The translations under genes and the position numbers were made by a program. From Erodium maritimum (taxonomy: Eukaryota; Streptophyta; Magnoliopsida; Geraniales; Geraniaceae): a stretch of DNA of 64,000 bases. The notes below the pieces were generated by a model. It saw only the letters and a program-made list of their open reading frames with translations, searched no databases and was not told the origin of the DNA. Where the stretch lies: the NCBI GenBank assembly GCA_963921825.1, contig OY997594.1, positions 18,171,001-18,235,000 of the forward strand, written 5' to 3'. Every line of letters starts with the position of its first letter. The stretch's first letter is position 1. Shown here piece by piece: positions 23,136-32,648 of the stretch.

Positions 23136-24588
23136 GGATGTGATTCACTAGAATAGCTGCTTCCGATTATTAAATAGCCGGACGAGTCTTAGTAACATGT
23201 AGGATGTGATTCACTAGATTACCTGCTTTCAATACTTGGGAAATTGTCGTGCTGGTAGATGGAACATGTCGAGCCTTAGGGTTGCGTGCTGATTGAAATG
23301 CTTGATGCGTGTTATAACCGTTGTGTGAGAGTCTTAATAAGATTATACTCAGTGTGGCATGTTGTGACTTGTGTGGGAAAGTGTGTCGTGGTTGTTATGA
23401 CGTGAAACCTTGGTTGTGTTATGATCGGGTGAGTGATAGACCGACTGTGTGTTATGGTGACTTGACTCGGTTGGTATACCGTGGTCGAATTATGGTTTTT
23501 ACCGCGTGTTATTTCCCTTTATGCTCTGTGTTCCGAGAGGATGTGTGTCTGGAATGATACCTACACTGAGAGAATAAGTCGGTGTAGAGTATTGAGGACG
23601 AGGACGGTGTGACCGTTATCCCGATTCTCTATGACGGGAAGACTTATGACCTAGGTATGTACCGGTCCGTTGTACGTGAGGCTCTGATTCTACGTGACAC
23701 GAAGACGTCCGACTGCGGGATTTCCGGTATGGGATGTTACCCCGATTCTACATGACGAGAAGATGTCGGGACTGAGGCTTCGTGTTCCGGTACGACATAA
23801 ATGGATTGGGATGTGATAGCTGGAGATGTCGGAATGGTTGTACTCGTTTTGTGTGGGTCTGTTGTGTGTGTTGTGCGTGCTGTTTGGCTTTGTACGTTGT
23901 CTGCTGTGTGTGTTGTGCGTGCTGTTTGGCTTTATGCGTTGTTCTAAGAGTGATTATGGTCTTGTGAGAGTGTTTGATGACTCGAGGTGCTGTTATACCT
24001 GATTTTCTGTGTTGCCGTGCGAGTTCGCACGTGTGTTCGGTTGCGAGATAACCATGGGCGTTGTCCATTGAGAATTGTTAGGTGATGAGTGTCAAGAGCA
24101 AGGTTGAGAAGAGTGTATGTGTTCGGTTCATTGTGAGTTTGATTTACGGGTTGTGCTTTATTGCAGGTCAAGCGTTGTCTTGGAGTAATTGTTTAATTTG
24201 ACTTTTAACTGCTATGCTTACCAGTATGCCCTAATTGGACGGTTACTCGTGGTAGTGAACTGATGTTCATAACCTTAACTACTTTTCCTACTGAGCGAAA
24301 TCTCACCCCCTTACTTTGTTGTGTTTCAGGTCTAGAGCGGGATTTGTACTAGCTGGATGCTCGATGCTTGGGAGCTAACGAGGGTCCTAGGCTAGCTTGT
24401 CTAGAGACGTACTGTGATTTTGAATTAAACTTTAACTTTGGATTTATGAGCTGTTGAATCTTTTATCGGGTTGTGGTGACAATTTATTATTACTTTAAAC
24501 CTTATTTCATTTAAAGTTGTTTTAATTATTACCGTTTTAAGTTCACGTCTCGAGTCCGGTCAAACCCGATTTGGGGCGTGACAACTTC

Positions 24589-25275
24589 ATCATACGTTGG
24601 ACCGAGGGCCAGGGTGGTTCCAGATAGGATAACCAAGTGGTCCCCTTCAGTGGAAATGCTCCTAATAACTGCTTGGCAACGCACAACAAAAGATCCCATC
24701 AAGGGGACCTCCCAACATGGGAACACGTTTTGGTCCACTGTGACCAGAAGATTCGTCAGAGCTGGGAAGTTCAGAGACGAAGATTTTACACAACAAGCCG
24801 TCAAGAGCCATTTTAACAAATGTGCGTCAAGAGTGAGGCGATATATCTCACTGATGAGGAAGGACAAGGCATTAGATCATAACGGCTAGAACGACGAAAG
24901 GTACAGGGACCGGGTCATGGAACTCTATCGGATTCACACCGTAGGTAAAAACGACCCGAAGATTTTCAGGCTCCACCTATGATCGAGTCGTTGGAACACG
25001 ATGACAAGTTCTGGGCAGAGGAAAGTCTTGGCGGGTGTGTACGACGACGCTTGAACGAGTCCGGCAGTTACAGCACAACCCCACCTAGCTCACTTCCCAC
25101 CGACGATGAAAATGTTACACATCTTGGTGCTGACGAACAACCATTCGAAGGACCTAGTTCCTCAATTGCCCCAAGTTCCCCAATTGGCCCAAGTTCCCCA
25201 ACTGGCAGGTGTTCCCCGATTGGCACTCCGCGTGAACAACAACGCCCTATTGGCAATAAGGCCACGAAGATTGCG
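24589..25275 (+). pseudogene. PIF/Harbinger ORF1-like (SANT/trihelix, NAM-associated) fragment
   Basis: The coding frame restarts after LTR d with ITKWSPSVEMLLITAW, then KDPIKGTSQHGNTFW and FNKCASRVRRY. This is the SANT/Myb-like trihelix pattern of plant PIF/Harbinger ORF1 and related NAM-associated proteins (W...AW...DP..G..Q....FW). Further on are DKFWAEES, a Ser/Pro-rich low-complexity stretch, and RPIGNKATK, matching the usual RPIG(R/N)KA(A/T)K motif that closes this region. ORF1 partners the DDE transposase and binds DNA. Frame changes and stops near 24887-24980 show it is dead. It ends where a truncated retroelement begins. A domesticated host gene remnant cannot be excluded. Confidence 0.6.
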
Positions 25276-25722
25276 ATCACAAAGACTCCTTGGTCTAAGG
25301 ATACATGACAATATACGACAGAAAGACTCCTTGGTCTAAGGATACATGACAATATACGACATTGAATATGTTCATGACTTAATCTATGACACATTTTCAG
25401 GGCGGGTCATCCAATATCATGTCCCATGTGATATCTATGATCAGACTCCGGAGTCCCATTCCAATGACTAACAGAACGTAAGTCATAAAGAGCCATCTTT
25501 CACACTAGTCGCTTCAAGTGAAGCTTTGTCAACTAGGGACCCATCGAGTGTGATCTATATCGATCTATGGTTCTATTTGTATGGTGGGCATAGATTAGAG
25601 CACACATAGATATATTAATCCAACTCATAAGTTATATAAAGCCGCTTTAATTTTATTGCTAACGATGATATATACATTAGGGCATTTACGATTGAACTAC
25701 AAGCACTAAGACTAACACCAAT
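25273..25722 (-). mobile_element. Truncated inverted copy of the TGTTAGTC retroelement
   Basis: It is the reverse complement of the first 400 or so bases of the element at 16294, ending CACTAAGACTAACA. It is cut at its inner side, where a 40-bp segment (25281-25320) is duplicated at 25322-25361. Confidence 0.8.
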
Positions 25723-27690
25723 ATCCTCTTCTTTGGGGCAAGTGGCATGACAATCAATCTTTCATCCTTGAGGATAAATTTCATTATTCCTTTCTTCGTC
25801 TGTCGGGTAATCGGGGCCTCATATGGAGTGCTCTGATTGGATAGATCTCTGTTGTCTTCTTGGGTTTTTCAATTTCTGAATGATCAGGTGCAATCTCCCA
25901 ATCATAGGTCGATACGTTCCTAGGGGAGGGGGCATGGATTGATTGGGTGTGCATGGTCCATTTACTCGCGTCGAGGTTTGTGCTACATGTTTTTGGTAGG
26001 GAATCTTGCATTGATGGTGGGGCTTATAGAGCCAAGGGGGAGAAGACCAGAGGGACAAAAGGTCTCGGTGTCATGAACATCCTGGGATTTTATGTGGATT
26101 GCATATGTCAGTCCCTGTTAGCAGTATGTTTGTCCGGAATGGAGTCTGTCTAAGTCCTTCGGATACATGCCTTGATGTAGGGGATTTCTATGGCCATAAG
26201 AGAGATGTCGAAGTTTGGCGGTCCCACCGGTAGAAGAGGGTCCCTCTATTTGCAGTCACTCACATGATGTCTAATACATCCACAATGGAAACAATAGAGT
26301 GGTAAGAGGACGTATTGGATACGAACCTAAAGTGGTGTCTTCGCTCGTATATAGTAACCTTGATTGTACGTCGAAGTGGGGTGGCTAGGTTCTTCCAAAA
26401 TCTCACTCGGAGTACCCCTCTACTCCCCATAGCTGACGTGTCCGTTCGGACACCCAACCCCAAGTGCTTCGCCTATCCTCCCTCCCGTTGTTCGAGTTAG
26501 ACTGTCCAATGGAAGATCTGATATCACCGCTCACAATAGGAGTCTTGAAAACTGTAATGTACCCGGGTTCACCCCCGGTATGAGGTCTTCGAGGATAACT
26601 AGAATGTTCTTTATAAGTAGAATCCCAAGATTCCCCATCCCAAGTCCCTGATCACCAGGCCTTCATGATTCCATACTTTGTTCATGACTCCTTTAGTGAT
26701 TTTTTGGTCACACTCCTGTAAAGTGATTAGACGACCAGGCAAGCCAAAGTTGGTTGGGCCCAGAGTCGAGTAGTCTCAAGGTCTTTATGGAAGAGGATAT
26801 TCTCATCCTTTTCCTCCTCCATTTGGAGAGTATTAAATCTCTGTTGAACAGCCATAATGGTCTCCATAGGGGACTTACCTAGGTCCGGTTGGAGAAGGGT
26901 GTCATCAATTTGCTGCCTAGACGATGGTTCCTTTGAACGGTTCCCCTCATTAAGGTACCTTCCTGAGCTTGCACTTCCGTCCCCCGTATTTGTAACCACA
27001 CGTTATTCCGGGTTAGATCAATTCAGGCTCCCTAGAGGAGGTCCTGGGGAGGCGGTAATAGGGACGCATCTGGAGACCACATCCCACATTGTGTATGGGA
27101 GGGGTGTTGGGGAAGTAGTTCCTATGGCATCGTTCCCAAGCATGTGGTGGTCATGGGGACCGAGTGGGACGGAGGCGCAGACCGTGGGGGATCAGTCATG
27201 TTCATTCCTGGTACGATATTGGGGGTCGTAACTAGTCCGAGTTCTCGTGGTTGGATCATTGTTATATCCGATAGTGGAGTCAATACCATCGGGGGGAGGG
27301 GTTGCAGAGGTGTTGGAGTTGGTCTTTTAGTCTTTTTTTTTATATCTAACGGGTTTAATATGATGGTACTCGGGCCGGTGGCATCTAGTCGGGTTCGCCC
27401 GTCGCAATTGGTTTCTGGCCAACAGCGGGGTTGGGTAGGAGAGGACATACCTTAGTGGTGTTCAACAACATGAGGAAAATGGGTTGAGCTTGTGTGGAAT
27501 CCATGGAGGAAGTTGATGATCGGCGAGATTGACAATGACTGAGGCGGCAAGGTTCGTCAAGGGCGTCTGTCCATTAGAGATTGAAAGCATCGATTGGGAC
27601 GACGCAAAACTGGACATATCGGAGAACTTCAACGACGCTAAGCATGGAAGATGATCAGAGTACGAAAAGATATTTAACCCTTTTTTTTAT
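25723..27690 (-). pseudogene. LINE ORF1 remnant (DUF4283 + CCHC)
   Basis: Minus-strand pieces follow plant LINE ORF1 order. An N-terminal stretch at 26727-26999 is followed by a DUF4283-like region. Then comes GVLRVRFWKNLATPLRR, equivalent to the conserved strand before the knuckle. A perfect CX2CX4HX4C knuckle (CFHCGCIRHHVSDC) lies at 26252-26293, and a low-complexity tail follows. ORF1 of this type binds LINE RNA. Frames change repeatedly and no RT follows. No poly(A) end or target duplication was found; the 3' side abuts the truncated LTR element. Confidence 0.65.
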
Positions 27691-28019
27691 CTAGATGGGA
27701 GCTTATAATGAATTATTTTTCATAAGATTATTTTTAATGAATTTGGATTCAATATGATTCGAATTATCTTTCACCTACATTCATGAATAAACTTATAAAT
27801 CTGATTAATAATGAGATTAAACCTTCTATTGATTTTGTTTCATGTATATTTATGGTAGAAGATTTGTAAGCAAGATTGTTCACTTTGAAGTAAGTTTCAA
27901 ACAAGCTCGCGAGCCAGTCACTCTTAACCAAAACAAACAATTTGAAACCCAAACGTTACAAGTCAAACGGTAACAAATTTAATATCTAATGTACCCAAAA
28001 TCTTGGGATGCCCAAACTA
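27691..28019. other. 3' flank of DUF569 copy 2
   Basis: AT-rich sequence without a convincing gene. It is not obviously homologous to the flanks of copies 1 and 3, so copy 2 belongs to an older or separate duplication. Confidence 0.4.
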
Positions 28020-28769
28020 TTAAGGAGACGGAGATTGAGATGGAGAGGGAGGTGGTGAATTGGTCTGCCCAAAAGGATTTGACACCTGAGGTGGCGGAGG
28101 TTTTTTTGGAGCTGATGCAACCGGCGAGTTGAGCTGCCCAAAAGGATATGACACCCGATTAAGCTGCAAAATGCTTCTAGCCGGAAGAGGGGCCAAAATG
28201 TTATCTGCAACCTGAAAATTTAGCTCCGACTCCGACCTCATACCAGGGGTGAACCCGGCTACATTGGGCTGCGACCCAATGAATTCCTCCGGAGCAGCAG
28301 ACACCTCCACCACGTCCCAGAATACCCAATTCTGGGTCGCGCCGCTGTTCGGCTCATGGTGGCTGATCGAGGTTGGCTCGCAGCAGGTCTGAAGAATCTC
28401 GCCGACCCATCTCATGAAATTCACTGTCCAATTCTGGGTGTTGGGCTCGTCCTGGCTGATCGAGTTCGGGCCGCCGTTGGCCTGAAGAAGCTTGTCGCCC
28501 CAGCTCTTGAGCTTCAATTGAACGCCACCATCGCATATCAGCTCCCAATCCACCTTCCCGTCCGTGGCGGTGAGGTACAGGTCAAAACAGCTCTTGAGCC
28601 GAATCACGTTTGGCTTCCCTTCCACCCTCTCCACGACCCACTTGGCATTCGGGGATGAGCCGCCGTCGCTCTCCCCGACGGTCTCTTTGTCATCATGGGC
28701 TACCAGGTACGCGCCGGCGCCTTCGTGGCTCCGGAGCCTGATGGCGTTTGCTTTACCGAGCAGCTCCAT
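28020..28769 (-). CDS. DUF569-domain protein (copy 2)
   Basis: An intact, apparently intronless frame of 249 residues starting MELLGKANAIRLRSHEG, the usual start of plant DUF569 proteins. Domain marks are NAKW at 41-44, VIRLKS at 55-60, WELI at 75-78, LLQANGG at 94-100 and FWDVVEV at 150-156. These predict a fascin-like beta-trefoil with no catalytic site visible. Residues about 101-150 carry an internal duplication (NSISQDEPNTQNW and TSISHHEPNSGATQNW). The C-terminal 50 residues are Pro/Ser-rich, with a doubled motif, VSYPFGQLNSP and VSNPFGQTNSP. This tail is the counterpart of, but different from, the SPxR arrays in copies 1 and 3. A TATA box lies about 70 bp upstream. This is the best-preserved host gene in the window. 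Confidence 0.88.
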   Translation of the reverse strand: MELLGKANAIRLRSHEGAGAYLVAHDDKETVGESDGGSSPNAKWVVERVEGKPNVIRLKSCFDLYLTATDGKVDWELICDGGVQLKLKSWGDKLLQANGGPNSISQDEPNTQNWTVNFMRWVGEILQTCCEPTSISHHEPNSGATQNWVFWDVVEVSAAPEEFIGSQPNVAGFTPGMRSESELNFQVADNILAPLPARSILQLNRVSYPFGQLNSPVASAPKKPPPPQVSNPFGQTNSPPPSPSQSPSP

Positions 28770-28837
28770 TCACGAAACAGAGCAAGAAGAGAGTGGAAAC
28801 AAAAGTAGATGGTTTTGTGAAACGAGCGAAACACTTG

Positions 28838-28845
28838 TATTTATA
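28838..28845 (-). promoter_or_regulatory. TATA box of DUF569 copy 2
   Basis: TATAAATA on the minus strand, about 70 bp upstream of the ATG at 28769, in a suitable position for a plant core promoter. Confidence 0.55.
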
Positions 28846-28879
28846 CTCGTCAGAAGAAAAGGGGGAGTTTGTATAGTCT

Positions 28880-29530
28880 CGTTTGTGCAAGCGCGGTGGA
28901 TAGATTAGTGACATAATAAATATATAATGGTAGGTAAGAAAATATATAAAAAAATCACTGAAATTGTTAATACCCAAGATTGTAAAAGAAAAGAAGACCT
29001 TGAATGAGTCTTGAAGAAGATGATGATAAGTATCCTAAGTTGACGATCCATATTTGTATAGGTTGCGCGTCCAGAGTACAGGATTCTGGTTTTGGTTGTT
29101 TATAAATGGCGAGATGGAGAGAGATCGTTGACTTTGATTGTACATGACCTCATTCGCAAGGGACTCTGCTGAGCGGCTTGATTTCTGCATCTCGGTGCAC
29201 GTACAGCCCGTCGACCCATATTGCGAACTGCGAACTGCAAATCGAATTGCGATTTAACGGTTCGCAGGTCGCGGCGGTTCCATGTGGGGCGCCGATTATA
29301 CGACCCGCGAATCGTTAAATAGTGGGTCGGTTCATGTCGCGCGACTCGTGCTTTGGGATCGTGGGCCGCGGGTAGTACGAACAGAGTCGCTCGGCCATCC
29401 AATAGCACGTTGACATGTGGCATTGAGAAGAAAAAAATTCCGACCGTTGGAAATAGTCGGAAATGAACGGTAATATTTTTAATTCATTTAAATTTTAATT
29501 TTCAACTGTATAAATACCCCTCTCTCCGAC
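28880..29530. other. Intergenic region upstream of DUF569 copy 2
   Basis: No gene is seen. It has a GC-rich stretch at 29210-29350 with repeated GCGAACTGC words and, at 29508-29515, a plus-strand TATA-like box (TATAAATA), which could serve the gene-like sequence beginning near 29530. Confidence 0.4.
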
Positions 29531-30019
29531 CTCCGACATTGGCACGTCGGAAAATCATCCCGACGTGCAGAACGCCGACGACAACGACGCCCCATCTTGG
29601 AGCTCAACTCCAACGTCTCCCTCCCTTTCCATTGGGAGCAATGCCTCGACTTAAAGACGGGAGAAGTTTATTACATAAACTGGAGAACCAGGATGCGAGC
29701 CACGGAGGATCTAAGGATGGTGTTGCCTGAGTTCAATGGTGATTAGTACTACTACTCCGAGGACGACAGCTCGTACGATAGTGATGAATGGTTGTCGAAA
29801 TCATCCCCTTTGACTGGAGACCAGCATTATAACGACGGCGACGGAGACATCAGCTCTGATCACCACCGCCGGACGAATAACCCCATCCACTAGTATCGGT
29901 GAAGATTACACATCTCTTGATGGTGACACCCAACAAGAATGGCCAACTTGCGATCCCACCGAGGGAGGTTCTCCAGAAAGACCCCCTTCCACCATGCCCG
30001 AGGGAGGTCTTTCTCAAGG
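29531..30019 (+). pseudogene. Unidentified gene-like remnant, 5' part
   Basis: It lies downstream of a TATA-like box. In one frame it reads an acidic run (YYYSEDDSSYDSDEW), but stops and frame changes are frequent. The host sequence is split by LTRs e, f and g and continues at 32601-32643, 35741-35826 and 46164-46370. I do not recognise a family; a transposon ORF or a decayed nuclear gene are both possible. Confidence 0.3.
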
Positions 30020-30024
30020 ACCTC

Positions 30025-32595
30025 TGTAAGACCCGCTCCCGGTCGAACCGATGACTCTAGAAGTCACTCGGCACTTTTCCGGAACCCAAACGAATTGGCC
30101 ATCATCACGGTTGGCTTAAGGGGAGAAATTCCTTTCGTTTGAGTATAAGGTTGGAGAAAGTCAATTTTGGTCAAAACGAGACTTTTTATCGACTAAAAGC
30201 ATTATTTTATTGTGCTGGAATTTAATTTGGAAAAAGTAAATAACCTTTGGACACTTGTCCCCTTTTGGTTGAAAGAGAGAAAAAGGAGTAGACATAGACC
30301 ATTTTACTCTCCCAAAAGCTTCTACAAGGAATTCTAGCTCAAGGGCTTTTGGTCATTTGCTACATCTAGGTATTATATGAGATTGGAAAAGCAAATTCAA
30401 CTCATTATTTTGTGGTGTAGCCGAAATTGGGAGTAGGAGCAAGAGAGAAGAGCTCCCATGGATCTTTGAAGGAAAATCAAGGAAGAAGAGGCCACTTGAA
30501 GTCTTCCTTTAGCCATCTTCTTCATCTCAACATTCTAGAGGTAGTGGAACTCTCTAATCCTCATTTCTCTTCATCTCTTTTCATGGGTTTTGGGTGAAAT
30601 TGCTAGATGTTGTTGGGTTTGAGTAGAAATGGTGGGAGATGTTGTTGATGAGAAGCTTTGTTGGGTTTTTGTTGAGAAATCTTTGGTTTGTTGGAGCTTT
30701 TGAGTTGGGTTTGATTTGATGAATCATTGGAAACTTGTTTGTGTGTTGATTCCTACCATGGGTAGAGGAGTATTGAAGGATTTGGACTGTTTTGGGAGTT
30801 GGAAGGGGTAAAATTTGGGGTTTGAAGGTGGTTTTTCGGAGAAAAGGAGTTGGAGGTTGAAGAAGGGCGAAACTGCCCTGGTGCGCCACGGATCCGTGAC
30901 GGATCCCGTGACGGGCGACGTCACGGCTCCGTGAGGGAGTCCGTGACGGCACTCGTCACGGCTCCGTGACGGTAACCGTGAGGGTTAACGTCACGGATTC
31001 GTGACCAGGTCCGTGGCAGACCAGGGTGAGGGTTTCTTGAGGGTTTTTGCACCTTGGTTGATTTTGGTTTTGAGCTGAACTTTGGAAAGGTTTTGGGGGG
31101 TTTTGCTTGCTGTTTAAGTGGAGTCTAATTATCGTTTCTTTGTGTCCAAGACTTTGGGGATCGAGTTAGAGGAGCAAGGATCACGCCGGGACCCGAGTGA
31201 AGGACGGAGTGGTGACCACCGGGCTTCATCAAAGTGTTGAGAGGAAGACCTTGAGGTAGGGAAAGCCTTAACCTTTCGTTTATGATGTTTAGTATGCATG
31301 TTAGGTTAATAAAATTGGAAAGGTCCTAGAAATGCCTATAGGATGCGAATAACTAGCATAATTGTCTTTCAATTACTAATAACCGGAAGTGTCTAGTGGT
31401 GACCGATTAGGATGCCAATCACTAGTGTAACTCGCTTTCAATACTTGGGAATTGTTTGTCTGGTAGAGGAGCCTTGGCAAAGACCTCGGATTAGTTGCGT
31501 GTTAGGATCGCATGCTTGTTTGTTTGGTTGCTTAGTGGATAGGCTAAAGAGTCTAATGGAACTAGTTGAATCGCATATCTGAATGCTTGATTGAAGGTTT
31601 CCATGTTTGGTTGATTGAACTCATTTTGGACTGTTGACTGTATTTGGATGATTGCTTGTTTTCCTTAAATGATTGCTTGGAGCATCGAGTATGACTGGTT
31701 GTACCGAGCGGTGCAATCAGGTGATCGATGCCCCGTTGGATCGAGACTGGTAAGTGAACGGTAAGTTGTGATTGTGTGATTCGTGTGTTGTGTGTTGCGT
31801 TGAATCGGTGATGTGTGAGCTATGTGTGATAGTGGATTGGTGGTTGGCGGGTTTGGACCGCTTCGTGTTTCGGTTGAGTACGTTACTAAATTATTATCTG
31901 ATTGTGGTTGACACGGTATGGTACCTACACCGTTGAGGAGTCCGGTGTAGGATGTTATAGTGAGTACTTGTTGAATTGCCCAAGTGTATACCTCCTATGG
32001 GAGTAATACCTTGGTTCCCGAGGACATAAAATCCTTTGGAGACGTTTCTGAGAATCCTGATGATAAGCGCCCCGAAGGGTTGTTTCCGGTCGCCTCAATG
32101 TTATGCGTCTCCTCTGGATTTGAGGGAAAATCCGAGAGGACACATCATATGTGGATCGGAGGGTGGAGACTTCATGTGCCACGGCATTGAACTGGGTTAC
32201 CTATTATCCGTGTTTGTTAAGATCTATCTTGTTGACTTGCTGTTGACTTTATTGAGTTTAAGGTCCACCTTGTTATGTGTTTTCTCTACTGAGCGCAAGC
32301 TCACCCCTGTGAGTTTACTGTTGTGTTTACAGGCTTGATTGAGGAGTAGAGGCTCGGGAGCTTCTCGGTGTGGGTGTCCATAGTGACTTCGTTTATTCTA
32401 TTTTCGTTTGGAACAGATTTTGTAGAGGATTATTATTACACCCCTGGAGGGTTATTTATGTTTTAAACTAAACTTTTCGGATTTGAGTTACTTATTGGAG
32501 TTTTCTGGAACTTTTTTGTTGAATTGTTATCTCTTAAATCACCTATTCCTAGTAACGCCTTGAGTCCGGACAAGAACCGGATTTGGGGCGTGACA
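30025..32595 (+). mobile_element. LTR e: solo LTR
   Basis: It starts TGTAAGACCCGCTCCCGG and ends GGGGCGTGACA. The perfect duplication ACCTC lies at 30020-30024 and 32596-32600. It is 2571 bp, non-coding and very similar to LTR i throughout. Palindrome cluster at 30887-31017. Confidence 0.9.
30887..31017. promoter_or_regulatory. Palindrome cluster in LTR e
   Basis: Starts CACGGATCCGTGACGGATCC. It contains GACGTCACGG and several CCGTGACGG/CCGTCACGG words, and matches the cluster in LTR i almost word for word. The regulatory role is inferred. Confidence 0.5.
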
Positions 32596-32648
32596 ACCTC
32601 AACGTGTAGAAGAGTGACCCTTGGAAAAGAATTCTTCGAAGAGGAAGG

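Larger units (their letters stand above)
11553..24583 (+). mobile_element. LTR d: long solo LTR, host of a nested tower
   Basis: It starts TGTAAAGACC at 11553 and ends GGGGCGTGACA at 24583. The target duplication ACTTC lies at 11548-11552 and 24584-24588. It is interrupted by LTRs a, b and c; without them it is about 2.64 kb. No gag or pol is present anywhere in it. Its 3' portion holds the common family block that precedes the end (TCACGTCTCGAGTCCGGTC) and a short duplicated GT-rich unit at 23840-23940. Most likely a solo LTR of a Ty3/gypsy family; Tekay/Del-like is my guess from the length and ends only. Confidence 0.75.

Noticed and set aside
23782-23967. Cys-rich small protein (VCCVCCACCLAL repeats)
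   Set aside because: Produced by a duplicated GT-rich unit in LTR d; no ATG context or homologue.
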